64,000 bases of DNA from Liolophura sinensis (taxonomy: Eukaryota > Mollusca > Polyplacophora > Chitonida > Chitonidae). A program made the position numbers and the translations under genes. Below the pieces are notes generated by a model. It ran no database searches and was not told the DNA's origin. It saw nothing but the letters and a program-made list of their open reading frames with translations. Within the stretch, counting starts at the first letter, position 1. Each line of letters starts with the position of its first letter. This document shows positions 12,932 through 25,597 of this stretch, piece by piece. The stretch is from assembly GCF_032854445.1 (NCBI RefSeq), contig NC_088301.1, forward strand, positions 54,173,187-54,237,186, read 5' to 3'.

Positions 12932-15730
12932 ATTAATGACCGCAGTTTGGATTCATTCTTGGCCTTCTGTCCAAACTGCTCTGCAGTTAAGAAATAATGA
13001 CATTACTGCGTGCGTGCTGAGAAATGGGATGACCATTCAGTGGTATACCTACGGATATGGAAAGTCCACATAAGTTACACTCAGTTACGGATAAGCTTGT
13101 CAATGTAAAGCCAGGTGAGTGTTCGGGGAGTGGCGATACAAAGTTGATACCATGTAACAGGGGGTCTACAGCCGTGGAAGTAAGCATTTAATATAACGGC
13201 ACATAGTTGGCCCATCCACCACCTAACATGGTACGTTTTCAAGGCAAAATAACCGAAATTTACGAAGATGATGTGATCAAATTATGTCTACAAGATTACC
13301 TTGCATGACGAGTGAAATTACCATCGCTATGCGAATGGTGCGTTGGAAAGATCAAACGGCTGCCGACGGCCAGTTTTATTGTAATTATTGTTTGTGATAC
13401 TCTTGATTTCTACCTCGATCAAGGTCCTTTCTTGAGGTTTGTACCACAATCAAGCTGAACCTCCGGCAAAATTGATAGTTCCTCCCCATAAAAGCATTAT
13501 CTGCCGTCTTGTGTGATTCCCGTATTTTTATCGGGCTACATTTTCGTTCTTCAAAAGATGACCAACAACACAGGGATGTTCAGTGAAACTTCTAGGCACG
13601 AGTCTCGAAGCTTAATGCGTCTGTAATTAAAGCTGCTCACCGATTACAATCCACACGGGAAAGATTCGGCATCATCTACAGCTAGGATTATGTGGTACAA
13701 GGGCCCATGGTATGTACCCATGACAGCCCTTGATTAAATTATTTCCGCTCATACTTGTCTCGACAATGGCCGCCATTTAATATATCCTCTTTTATTGAAA
13801 AGATTGACAGGGGGTCCGTTTTTTAACTTTGGAATGCAGCTAAAGACAGAGAAAACAATTGAAGCTACGATCATTCGGAAATTATAGTGGCACGCCCATG
13901 CAGAGATAGTGGGACAAAATTACTAGTTGATTTACAACGTAGTAACAAAATGTAGTTTTTTAATTATATGAACGTGCACCGTTCAATATGAACTGTAAAA
14001 AGCAGAATAATTTAAAATATTTATGAAAAATTTATGATAAAGCTCAAAACATATAGTAGCGAAAGACCACAGTATGAAGGCAAAAGATTGATTTTACTAA
14101 ACTAGGGAATGCTACAGTGCAGAAAGAGGAGCAACACATTTCTGAACACGAGGCAGTGAATGTCTTCGGGCCCTGGTTCTACTTGTGTGCCTCATGTAAG
14201 ACGTATAGTGTCCTAACAGATGGTATTGTAGGTGCTTATCTGACCGCCACACTATACCCTTGATTCCCCAGTATTTGAGTGAAACGAATTGTCGACTTTT
14301 TCTCTCCTGTTCCTTCAAATACCAAACACACAACTGTTTACCTGTGGCAACTAAAGCTACTCTGCAATTTGTCTTCAAATCACATTTGAAACAGTGTTTG
14401 TCATATTTTTATTTATCGAGTCGATTCGACAAACTTCGCCTGCTTAACATGTCCCGAACGAAAAATAGTTCAAGTCGTTAGTTTCCACGCGCTTTGTTGC
14501 ATGACGCATTGTATAAAGTGTATAGTAGATGGTAATTTTTGGTTGTTTAGGACTGAACCTGATGAAAACCACACCGCAAATGCACATTTCACGAATCGCC
14601 GTTAGTCAGTTTTATATAAGATTGTTGATATGCTCTGTAGTTACTTTACCTTATAATTGCACGAATTCCCTTTTGACTTCAACTATCAAGGCAATGCATG
14701 TATTCAGATTAGTTTAACAATGATTAGCATCTGGAATGGAAAAGTGGGCATTAGTAATTTGTGGTGGTGTCAAGCCGCCATTATGCGAAACAGAAAACTA
14801 CATGCACCCTAAATATCTTGACGTTGTTCATCCTTTATCTACGATTTGTTAACCCAGAAGGACGTTTGTGAGCGAAGAAGGCAAACAACAGGGCTAGAAA
14901 ACAACAGAAGACACTTCATGGACAGGTCTACTTTCTTGGGGCTTCACAACGATTACCATGTCAGGATAAATGAATGTTCAATTAGTATACAAAGCATACG
15001 TTCACCATAAGGGTATTGGCTGTGGCAATTTCATCTTGTTAACGCGGTTTGTACTGCGCCAGACACAGTGTTTAAATACACTGCCGGAGGCAGTGGCTTT
15101 GAAGAAACCCTTTGAAGCTCAGATTGCAAACTGAGCAGAAGTGCGAGCAGTCTGTAACGAGACCTCTGGGACGAAGATAGTTCTTTGTTTGGCCCCATAC
15201 CGCAACTCCCCTATAAAAAAGAATAACACTTCAGCCAAAAATGAGTCTTTCGTATACATGTGTCCTGATGTTTTGTTACAAATTGGGTGACACGACAGTG
15301 TGATCTCACGCCAGATGCATGCGGCAATCTCCCTGCGGGGGTGGTTAGTTTACCAAAATGGATTCTTAGGAGCTCTGTACGCCAAAGATAGCACGTTGGC
15401 TACATATACAAGGAACGATAAATATCCTTTCGAAATCTGCAGGAGGTTGGTGACAAGATATGCTGAGTATTGAAAATAACATCTAGTTCGAGTGTCAGTT
15501 GGTAAAAATTAAAACGCATTATCTTAAACTATGTTCTTTTTGGTGACGACGTACAGGTTTTACACTTTCTGTTTCGTAAAATTAATTTGACAGTTTTATG
15601 GCCAATCATATCAACAAAACAAATCAGACACCATTTGTGAGTCCTCTGTGTATGTGCCTCTAATGGTAAATTTATAATAAACGTAGTATTTAAGAAGTCC
15701 TGCTTATTGTTTGTTTTACTGAGAACGTAT
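12932..15730. other. non-coding or intronic, no supported exon
   Basis: If the exon at 12850 is genuine, this would be the start of its intron. Open frames at 14112-14481 and 14529-14717 show no motif. Nothing repeated was recognised. Confidence 0.4.
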
Positions 15731-15732
15731 CT

Positions 15733-15775
15733 GTACGTCGGCTATATATACGTCGGCTATATACGTCGGCTTTGG
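15733..15775 (+). repeat. short tandem repeat, acgtcggctatat x3
   Basis: Three near-identical units of 'acgtcggctatat(at)' run head to tail. It is too short to be more than a microsatellite-scale expansion. Confidence 0.7.
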
Positions 15776-16140
15776 ACTTATCTCTTTTGTTCTCTACGTA
15801 TAAAACATGCCCGTGAGTCTAAATACCAAATTCGTAGTCCAAATTTTGAGCGCTACCATGCAGCAAGCTCCTTTCTGAGAGGGAAAAAGTGTTAATGGTG
15901 TTTGTTCCTGGGGCTAATGGACTGGTGGATAAGCTGTCGGAGCGACCACGTGATGGTTCATGTCATGATGCATACACCCATGGTGTACACGGTACATTTT
16001 TAAGATATGCCGCCAGATTACAGGTCACCTCGTTTGATTGTCGTGGGTGGCGTAACGTAATTAAGGTTTAGGGCGAGATTACCCGTTTTGTACGGAAATC
16101 TTTAAGTGGTTTATGATGTTGACAAATGAGATTTTCACAG

Positions 16141-16312
16141 GGTCAAGCCCAGTCCTTTAACTGTAATACCTACAGGCCAGCGGAAGACAAGGTTGCTTTA
16201 CGCTATCGATTTGAATACATTGCAATGGTGCACCCTTTGTTCGTCCCAGCGTTGTTTCTTGCTACCGAATTGATGGAGACACAGACACGTCAGTCTGCTG
16301 TTTTCCCACGCT
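16141..16312 (+). CDS. candidate internal exon, unknown protein
   Basis: A good acceptor (gattttcacag at 16130-16140) and a consensus donor (GTAAGT at 16313) bracket a 172-nt segment open in one frame (phase 0 in, one base left over). The peptide begins GQAQSFNCNTYRP and has a hydrophobic patch (HPLFVPALFLA) in the middle. No known domain is recognised. The phase does not join the signal-peptide exon at 12850, because that join would hit a stop within a few codons. A minus-strand frame overlaps the segment, so the coding strand is not certain. Confidence 0.28.
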
Positions 16313-16780
16313 GTAAGTGTTAAATGATATGCTATTGGTCGGGATTGTCCACAGTGTGCAAGTGATGACTCCTTATGCAAGTATTGCTTTGGATACCGTT
16401 TAAACGCAAATGGCAACTAATGCTAAATTTTAGTTTTCCAACGAAGTGTATTAAAATTTCACGTTTAAATGGGTTCAAAAAGGTGAATGTCTAGTTCTCT
16501 TGCAGCAGTCCATAAATATTTCATCTGAAATATAAAGTAAAAAAAAGCAACACGAATAAATGAAGTGGGTTGCTTTAAATAATGAATATGATAGGCGAGA
16601 TTTGGGCTGTTTTTCTGGGACAATAAAAAATCCTGCTAGTCTAATGTCAGTTCGCCCCATCGTATATATAGTATCCCCACTTAGATTATCACGTATGCAA
16701 AAATGCATTAAAAAATCTCGTACGCAGTGCGCTATCTCCTTGATTTCTGGCTCTTTGCAGGGAATTTTATTGAGACTATT

Positions 16781-17040
16781 TTACTTTCCGAATGATCCTC
16801 TACCATTTTTTCCCCGCAGTGGACCAAGATGAAGTAGGATGTACCTGTCTCCAATAACAGCAGCACAATCTCCCGTCCTGTCATTCAGGTTTGTCTGTTG
16901 GATGGAGTAAGGCTGACTGTATCGGAAATCAGACAACGCTGTATAGAATAACCGCAGCATATCCAGCAAATAGAGGGAGCCAGTCCACAGTCGGCTCACC
17001 ATGAACGGCCACGCAGGTAAGTCATCAAAATCAGGCATCA
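16781..17040 (-). CDS. candidate 3'-terminal exon, possibly lectin-like
   Basis: Read on the minus strand, a good acceptor (tttcttgtcttgccag) precedes a frame of about 85 codons ending in TAA. AATAAA follows almost at once (minus strand of 16766-16771). The peptide has ordinary protein composition. A stretch reading WTGSLY, then DFRYSQPYS, then NDRTGDCAAV faintly recalls the second half of a C-type lectin domain, where W-x-x-G and an 'ND..G..DCA.V' motif occur. The last two lectin cysteines and the WND motif are missing, so the domain call is a guess. It could equally be an unrelated exon. Competing plus-strand acceptors at 16760 and 16820 lead only to very short frames. Confidence 0.3.
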
Positions 17041-17049
17041 CTGGCAAGA

Positions 17050-20000
17050 CAAGAAATTCATCGCGTTATACGGGGATTAAAATTAACGTCTGATGGATAA
17101 AATTATGTAGGAGATGGCCTACGGCCGTTAGAACTTTAGAGATCAGACAATGAACGTTCATGTGTATATGTAAATGCCTCTTCATTGCTTTCATTTCTGC
17201 TCTTAATCAGTGGGGCAAACTGCTTTCCACTTTTGTGGGAGTATAGTTATGGCTGCAGAATTTGGTTGTGGCGGGAAAGGGATTCGTATGGATTACAATT
17301 CCCATTTATTTAAGGCGAATTAATAGAATTTAAATAAAACTGAAGAACATTTCCCTTCTGTTTGATCCCAATTTCCAAGTGCCACTGAAAGAGTCAACAT
17401 GTGTACTGATGGGAGATTATTCAAACGTTACATGTAATCATACGTTTAGAGACAGCACCAGGCACCTGCCCTGTTACTTCCCTCCATAATCGATTGTTCT
17501 GCTGACGGATTAAGAGTAGAAAGAAGTTAAAAAAATCTTTTGGGCAGTAATTCAAATCCTATTAATTGAAGTTGTACCGTATAGCTCAGAAGTGCTACAT
17601 TATTTTTTATAACAGTAATATAGCCGTAGGCTTATAACTCTAGTTTCAGTGAGTTGTTTTTGACTTCAGCTTTGGACTGACAAGTTCACTCAGCTGTATA
17701 TGAACCATATGTATTGTGCAATTTCCTAAACAGATAGTGGTATTTATGATATAGATTAATATATTTTTGATATTTTATAGCGTGGCACATTGGCCTTTAA
17801 TCCGCTCTTTAAGGTTTGACTGAAGCACTAAATACAATGAATATTGTTGCCGTAAGATGTGGACAGTTGTGCGGAATTAATGTAAACCCTTTTGTCTTTA
17901 ATTTATTTTTGCGTGACTCCACATTGACTGGTCAAATTGTACAAATTGCTTCGTATGTAATGACGATCGTATTATACCGTATTTTTCTGAGGCAAATGTT
18001 TCGTCTACCGACGGCTCAAGATTATTTACTCGAATTCGTCCGAAAAATTGCCTGAATACTGTGATTCTATGCTGTATATCAGAGAACATCCAACATTGAA
18101 GCAGACATTGATGGTACATCGGTATAATAAGCTTCACCAGGCGAATCCTGCACGGAGCATTCCACCTCCACTTAACCTATGTTTTCGTTATGGTGGATAG
18201 TTTATGCATACATAAAACAGATCATTATCCCACGCTAGGTACTGAAATCTAACGGTCATAAACTAAATATTCGATCTTAACCACTGGATATTCCGTTTTA
18301 AAGGGAATCGCATTGATTATTAGACGTACCCTTGAATGGATGTCACAACAGCTGTACAAACGACCATAAATGTATGCTACAGTTTGACAACTACTATTCT
18401 TTTATTATATAATATCCGGAGGGAGCTGAGGAATGAGGGGACTTAACAGCTGTCCATCGCCCAAGGCTGGATTTACAGCAGAGCGTTCTTAAGGTCTGTT
18501 AGCAGGTTTCTCTGTTAAGGTCTAAAACGTTTTCTTGTTTGACAAAGACAGACCAGATAAATGACTCCAGCTTATCTTGTACGTGATCCATTGAATTGCA
18601 ACGGTGGTAACTGACCTTCATCAAACCCATCACGGCGCCTGTTAATAGTATTAAAGGATATCAGATGTCGGAATGGGTGATGTAACTAATCTACACAAAT
18701 TCATTAACTGTACGATTGCAACAAACTTTAGTTACGGGGTTTTTTGGACGCCGTCGAAAACAACATCAATAGGTGTAGAGTGGGCGTACGTTTTTCCACG
18801 CTAATCGTGTCCGGGGCCTGGAAATCTGGAAATAACAAAGTACCTGTTAAGAGAATGAAAACAGCCTTTCTGTTGGGATACAAATCAGTTCAGCTTTCCC
18901 CCCTTAATTGCTTATTATCCTTGTGTAAGGTAGGCGAAAGTTTCTTGCTAATTCAACAGACTTTAAATCAGAAGAATCTTACACCGAGAATTTCTGTCAG
19001 AGAAATGACTGGAGAGGTGTGTGGCGAAGCCCTATATCCTGCCGACATGACAAAGACAGATGAGGGCCGCGAAGGCTGTCGGCCGGTAAGGTAGTACTGT
19101 TTACCTGGCGAGCCAAGAATTGGTCACATCATAAGATCGCTGGTCTAAGAGGTGGCGGCTCAGGCCGGCAGTCATCCATCTTCCCGTGACAAACTTGGGT
19201 TTGCTTCATTATTAAGTTACTGGGACCTTAACGAGGTACGAGCGAGGACACCATAAAAACCTCCTTTGGTGTTTAACGATCAGCTCAGACCTCTATTTAA
19301 GAGAAAGCTTCCACATCGACATATTCCAACTAAAGCTCTCGATCGCTGAGACTGTCTTAATGTACCAATCGGTTTATCGCATCTCAAAGTTTTGGCGTTC
19401 TTGAGTAATTGTGACTGAATTTAATATTTTATATCAAAATATGTGTAACATCTTAAAATCAACATTCAATTAGCGCAAAACAATTTGAATTAATCCTCTG
19501 TGGACTTACCTATTTAGATATAAAAGCTATCGAAACCAATATATCAGTTTATCAAACATAAAAACAAATATATCAACCAAAATGAAACTATTAATTAGGC
19601 GCCCTGTTCATAATCCTGTAGTCATTTATATAGGTAAGTGTGTGAATAATTGCTAAGGAATTCTCTTAAGGAGTTTTAAGAATTTAATAGTACCCGCCTT
19701 TCTTAATCTTTATGTTAATTGCAAGTACATAATATCATATACAATGCAAACCAGTGTACTTTACATACCCATAAAGTATACATATTTTACCGTTTTAATG
19801 AAGAATTATAAGCCAATGGGTTTTTGCCGACCAAAGCAAGTTTACCATGAATAATTTGTCCTTAATTAGTGAAATGAAGTAAAACGAAATGACAACACTT
19901 GAGTGCGAACTATATGGCCCTTGAAGTTTTTTGATGTTCATCGACTTTCAGTGGATATCAGGTTTGCTTGTGGATGGTACACGGCATTCAAGTTTTTGAT

Positions 20001-21634
20001 AATGTACCCTCCATTAATTCGTTCTGGATGAACTGGAAGTAATGATACTTTTGGAGGACCTCAAATATCTCCTTTAAGGACAGTTGTATGTATCCAAGAC
20101 AAATGGGTTTCCGCTTGTACTCTTGTTCTTTCAAGGTTGTAAATAAGTCAGTTGGGAGTATTGCTGTCAAGTGTGAGATACACTGGAGGAGAAAAAGCAG
20201 CTATGAAAGATATAAATGGCATTCCGCTTCTTGTCAGCAGTAAAAACGAACGTTCTCTGCTGTCCATGTCCATTTATCAATGCCTTCCTTTCGTTGATTC
20301 CAGATGTATTCTATTCACATCAATAATTAAATCTCTTCGCGTTTAACCTCAAACAAGACACTTCTTGCGTCGGTAAAAGTGAACGATTACTTAGGGGATA
20401 TTTAGCTCCCTACTTGTCAGAGTTACGCCTACCGTCCAGCAATTGTCATACACCCCTCACCACATGCGTCCATATGAATTATCTTTAAATTCACATCAAA
20501 TAAACCTTTAAACCGTGCGCCCATAATTTGAAATGAAGCTTTTATGAAGTACATATATAAGCCAATATATGGTTTATAGTTTACCGATACTTTGAAGTTC
20601 GACTTTTGATATACGTATGGCACATTGGCATAAATTTTTGACTTGAACATGAAGATATGTTTTTCAAAAATGTAACTGCAAATGTCATCAAGTAATTACA
20701 TTAATCACGTTGTTCTTTTGTTTTGTTTTTTACTTTTTGGAGAATTATGACTTCATGAATTTCATGAATTAAGCAGAACACTACCTTGATGTAAACATTT
20801 AAGAAGGTTGAAAAAAAATCAATATTTGAAGCCCTTTGTTACAGAGAAGAATGGCAACATTCTGACATATATTACCAACATTCGTTGGAGAAACAAAGAG
20901 TGAGTTAAAACTGGAGGTTATACGTCTTTAAGTTGCCTTTTCTCAGATTCACGTTTGTTGGTTAAGGTAAAGATATTTTTATATAACCACTTGGTAACAT
21001 GATTTGCTAAACATGAACAAAATTCAGACATCATTCAGGACGGTAGCTTTCATTTGCATGATAATAATTATACTCTAGACGCAGTATGTTCACAAGTGCA
21101 CTTTTACTGTTATTCGCATAGAAATGGAGAGGATTTCATGCGCTGTTTTCACGTGCGTACCTCAGGGCACTGCCAGAAAGCTGTACACCGAAGAATAAAC
21201 AAATAAGGCTTGTTGACGTGACACATGCGACGAAAATTTACTTAGAAGCTTGTGTGATCGGATTCCTTTTTTTACCGTGACATGAGGAGAGGTTGTTTGA
21301 GCTTTGCCGAGAGCGTTGTCCCGCACAGAGCTAACAAGATTACATTGATCCTACTGGTCTTTAAGTCTCATTGCATATAATATGATGGTGCTGGCTTAAT
21401 GCGAAAATCGATTATCTGAATGTACTGTAAGCTACAACAAAGAAGCAATAGCAGGGATGGCGCCACAGTTTCTGACGTTTAAAAGCAAAAAGCGACCTAT
21501 TTGTTGAAATGCTTACAACAGGACATATTTAGAGCATGTTTAAGAGTTCTGAAAGGAAATTTCAAATTTCAGTTGCACCTGTTAAGATGATATCAAACTT
21601 TCTTCTCTCAACGTAAGGCAGAGGCTTATTGTTA
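17050..21634. other. non-coding stretch, no supported gene
   Basis: Open frames at 17816-18055, 18744-19094 and 20152-20346 were examined. The 116-codon one at 18744 starts from TTG rather than ATG and ends beside a GTAAGG, but shows no motif or clear acceptor. No repeats were recognised. Confidence 0.4.
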
Positions 21635-21860
21635 AATTTATTTATTTATTTAATTGGAGTTTTACACCGTACTCAAGAACATCTGACATATACGGCGCCA
21701 GCCAGCATTATGGGAGGGGGGGGGGGGACCAGGATAACCCACGGCTACCTGCAGATTGCTGGCAGAACTAACAAAAACTGGATTAGAACACAAAGCGATC
21801 GCGTTGGTAACAGGAACCTTGGCCATTGTGCTGAGCCAGTGGGCCGATTTACTGTGAAAG
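21635..21860 (-). mobile_element. SINE, minus strand, near full length
   Basis: Reverse-complemented, it reads 'cactggctcagcacaatgg' (A-box region), then 'gcgatcgctttgtgttctaatccag' (matching 'gcggtcgctgtgagttgaagtccag' of the 45538 copy). It continues with 'ccataatgctggc', 'ttgagtacggtgtaaaactcc', and the (aaat)n tail at 21635-21655. A homopolymer of about 13 G on the + strand near 21715-21727 lies where the intact copy has a run of C. The 145-codon plus-strand frame across it is an artefact. Confidence 0.7.
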
Positions 21861-22639
21861 GATTTCTTCAAATGATAATCATGATAAAGACGAAAGGACT
21901 CTCACACATGAGTCAGCAAATAATTACACTGCTCTTCATAAGAATAAAACTGGTAAATACTGTGAAGGATATAAAATGTAGCTCTATATACATGTATTCT
22001 ATGTTACATTATGTCATTATCCACTTGTGTATTTTGAACATTCAGACACAACCTTTATTAAAATAGCATCCAACTTGCCAAAAGAAGTGATGGATTGCCG
22101 ATCCCAAAACGGTGGAACCAGTTTTACTACTGTTGTTGTTTTGTTTATTTGGCGCCTCAAACTTTCAGTTTAAATGCATGTGGTGAATGGATAGAGGCAA
22201 GTATTAACTTAATACCTTTTGTTTTGGGTTTGATCACCTGCCCCCAGCAGAACAATCTCAAAACAATCGGATTTGTATTACTCCTGGACACACTAAACTG
22301 TCAGACGCATTGTGACAACACCTGTGTCATTTGGGTGCATACACGATGCGGTTTATGCCACTTTCACCAACTTTCACATCTCAATTCACCCACTGTGTAG
22401 AGTCAACATGTAGTGAAAGGTTTATCCACGTGTGGTATAAATCCAGCAACTTAGCATGAGTACAGTTTTGTCAATACTTTAATTTATTGACTGAAAATCG
22501 ATCACTCTTGCTATATAAAGGTAGCTAACAATGAACATGGTCATTCCAAACAGTGGCATTTTCACAGACTTGAGTTTGTTCTAACATGGAGGGCGGCAGG
22601 CTGCTAAGTATGGCGGGTACAAATACCGGGTCACGCGAA

Positions 22640-23240
22640 AGAGAGAAAATTCATGTCGATGACGTGAAAAGACGTATGCAGAAGAGAGCAAGAGAAGAAT
22701 AAGAGAAGAACTGGTGAATGCTCTTCGACCAAATAGACAGCAAACAACATACGAAAGAATGCTGAGACTTATTCATGACTCATCTACAAGACTACACCTT
22801 CAGTTTGAGCCGTGACGGTAGTGTCAGGCTTTGAAAAGGCAGTGAACTCTGTCTTCCCTTATGCAAAAATGAAAGGTTCTTTCTTTCTTTATACCCAGTG
22901 TGTTTGGAGAAACTGTCAGAAGCAAGGCCTGCATACTCTTTACCAAAACGACTGTGATGTGAAAAAAACTTGTAAGGCGAGCAGCTCTCTTACACCTCGC
23001 TCCAAAAGTTGAAATTAAAGAATATGAATATATTCATATAATTAGAATGAAAATTGTCCATATGCAGCATCGACCTAATGTCGCCCCAAGACAGAGGAAG
23101 TATCTCACCCTTGACCAAAAACCTGAGGGAATTGAAGCAGAGACTTGAAGATGGTGAAATCCCTCATCCCCCATTCCACTTTCACCAACTCCACATTTCT
23201 ATTTCAAACAAAAGAAGTTTGCAAAAATGAAACACACCTC
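22640..23240 (+). pseudogene. decayed MULE (Mutator-like) transposase
   Basis: Several frames carry pieces typical of MULE transposases. 'QQTTYERMLRLIHD' is followed by a segment ending in 'FEP'. 'GFEKAVNSVFPYAKMKG' then 'FFLYTQCVWR' matches the family's 'DFE.A...vFP....gC.FH..Q..wr' core, and a 'LYQNDCDV' segment follows. Downstream, 'RQRKYLTLDQ' then 'LRELKQRLEDGEIP' matches the C-terminal 'r.rkY..ld.rl..l..r.' region. Stop codons and frameshifts divide the blocks. The histidine of the usual C-x(2)-H after the core reads as Tyr here. Terminal inverted repeats were not found. This is a long-dead copy. Confidence 0.7.
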
Positions 23241-23399
23241 TTGTGCATAGTGTTTACAAGTTAGATGAATTAAGTCTTATTAGATGCGAGTACTATATAC
23301 TTATATAAAGGTTTGTATTGCATACCTTTCACAACTAAAAAAACATCACACGGCATTTCTGTGATTATTCATTATTACATTAATGATGTTCAAATATCA

Positions 23400-23545
23400 T
23401 TAATTTGTACAGAGACTAAAACCAAAGCGGCGACGATAGTGTGGTAGCTGACAAACCGTCACACGTTGATGGCGTCTCTCCTTTGTTACGATAAGGTTAA
23501 TTCGTTTCTCTAAAATGCTGCTGTATCCATAGTTCGATTTTTATT
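23400..23545 (+). repeat. R1 interspersed repeat, copy A (diverged, short)
   Basis: 'gagactaaaaccaaagcggcgacgatagtgtggtagctgacaaaccgtcacacg' aligns with the head of copies B-F (gagTAAAACC..GCAGCGACGACAGTGTGGTAGTTGGCAAATGGTCACACG). The similarity fades after about 130 bp. Confidence 0.55.
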
Positions 23546-24803
23546 TGTAATTGTTTCTACAAAGTTTTTGATGTTGAACTGCTGACATTTAATATGATTG
23601 TTAACATCATATTGTCAACTCCGGACGTTCATTTGCCAACTTTTACATCCGACACGTATAATAGATGCTCCTAAAGCAATGGTTGAACACATCGGTGAGG
23701 CCACTGAAAGCTTCTTTTCCATAACCCTTCCTTTGCAATGTGTCACCATAAAACTTCACTTATGTAGGCGTAAAATTGGACAGGATAAATTACACTGCAA
23801 TTAAAATTTGACCCAAAACATTTTTTTAAGTACAACCGTTTTCTTTGACAGAAGCTGAAATATTTGACACATTCAATATTTTATTACAAAAATGCCCGAT
23901 TTTTACCACACATTTGTGACATTCATGATTAAATGATATTTTATCCGTCGTGAAGGATCTCATCAAGCCATTCACTTTATTGAAGCCATCATCATAAGGT
24001 CACAAACGGGTGTTGTATCTCTACCTGAGCTAGTTCTTCATTATTCTTTTCAATAAACCCATTGATCGTATATAATACTTTCATTTACGTCTGCTTTTCA
24101 GTTATCTGCCCGTTATAAACTTAAACCAATGCTGTTCGTGTTCATATTTCATTTTTAGCTTGGTGAACGCGTGGCCCGAGCGTTTACAGTATTTTCGCAG
24201 TCGCTTATATTGGAATCGGACATTTGCGACAAGGTAAACATTCTAAATGTATAGTTTTTGTTCATGAAACTTCTACTAGCACACGTTTCATTGCACGTGC
24301 TTTGTTTTAGGAAAAACTAAAGCAAATGCAACATCCTGCAAAATGCACTATGCTGGGTTCAAGGTTTCAAGACCAGGAAATCATTTAGTTCTAATGATGG
24401 CTTTCAGGCATTATAAACGCTACACGAGATAAGATCTGTGGGACTTGAGTACGCCTGTTTATGCTTCGTTTTATCTATATCGGTAACGCGAAACAGGCAG
24501 GTAAAGAATGGGAAGGGTACATCAGTGCCATCTCTGTCGTTTTCATTTGCTGTTCAAAAATGTGAAAACGTACAAGCATTTTTTTTCTTGGGCTGCATTC
24601 TTTGGGAGAAATGAGGCACTGATTCAATTCCAGCCTTGCAAAGAGGTATTTTCCAGTACCCAAGTAACCTACTGTGCTCGCATGACCTTGGTTGCAGGAA
24701 GAAATCGACATCTGTAGAATTATGTTGGCGCCCACTGGGACAATTGCCGTCCACCAAAGTGGTATACACAAACACACACACAAGGGAACAGCTAGTTAGT
24801 TAC
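23546..24803. other. non-coding, no supported gene
   Basis: AT-rich sequence. Overlapping short frames near 24475-24896 on both strands were inspected, and only the minus-strand segment 24804-24918 has support. A short CA run lies at about 24767-24781. Confidence 0.4.
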
Positions 24804-24918
24804 CTGCCAAAAGCGAGTGGTTTATTCTGGGCACCACCGTTACATCCACCATTTGACTCACTGTCACCACTAGCGCCTTTCTCGTCATATCCGTAGCCGG
24901 TGTAGAATGCATTCGGAT
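24804..24918 (-). CDS. candidate internal exon, glycine-rich
   Basis: On the minus strand a 115-nt segment runs from an AG (ttcttctttgtgcaaaaag) to a good donor (ggcag|GTAACT). It encodes a peptide beginning PNAFYTGYGYDEKG, continuing with a Gly/Ser/Asn stretch containing one Cys (SNGGCNGG), and ending near KPLAFG. The Tyr/Gly-rich, acidic, low-hydrophobicity composition is unlike the chance AT-rich frames nearby. The splice phases do not join directly to the terminal-exon candidate at 16781. The family is unknown. The acceptor is imperfect because a purine run precedes the AG. Confidence 0.33.
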
Positions 24919-25597
24919 CTTTTTGCACAAAGAAGAATCAAATGTTTAGCTTCTAGCCACGGTTTTATTATACCACTATGACCCGTCGTTTTTTACTTTT
25001 TGAGTGCGATATGAAGCTTATTTAGGAATTTACATACATTTATAATCTATGGGCAAAACGTGTTTCTATTGTAAACAATTGTGGACAGTTTTCTTTGCCT
25101 TTAATAAAATGAAAAAGCACCACTGAAAGGAATTTAAGCTCAGACAAAAGTGCACGCTAAGTAAACAAACTGTGATTCAGATCAGCAAATGAGAAGAAAT
25201 ATTTTGAACTAAATGGAAATAATGCCTTATTGGTTGATGGCTGGTATACGTATGTCTGTTTAGACGAATGTATTAATTATAGGCAAACAAAAAACTAAGG
25301 CTGTATGAAGGGGATTTAATCAAAACAGGAATGAGAATTTAAGAAGAGATAGCTGGGCACCCACAACCCATCACACATTCTTGTGATGGCGAGCTCATAT
25401 TCACTTAGGACATTTACACGCTCGAGGCTTCTAGACATATCCTCAGTAATGAAGTATATATTCATTGGATACAATTATGCAAATGTAGGCGCCGTGTAAT
25501 TGACATATATAACAATCATTACCCATAAATGGACAGATCCAGTGGCGGGTTGCCTGAAACGCTCGTAACCATTACAAGTAAATACCATATTGACTAG
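24919..25597. other. non-coding, nothing recognised
   Basis: AT-rich spacer between the glycine-rich exon candidate and the 24-bp minisatellite. Confidence 0.45.

Noticed and set aside
18744-19094. 116-codon plus-strand frame ending at GTAAGG
   Set aside because: It starts at TTG and has no clear acceptor, motif or protein-like pattern.
21629-22066. 145-codon plus-strand frame
   Set aside because: Its first half is the reverse strand of a SINE including a poly-G run. No motif is present in the rest.
24554-24781. Minus-strand cysteine-containing frame next to the glycine-rich exon
   Set aside because: It begins from a non-ATG codon within the presumed intron, with no convincing acceptor and no cysteine pattern.
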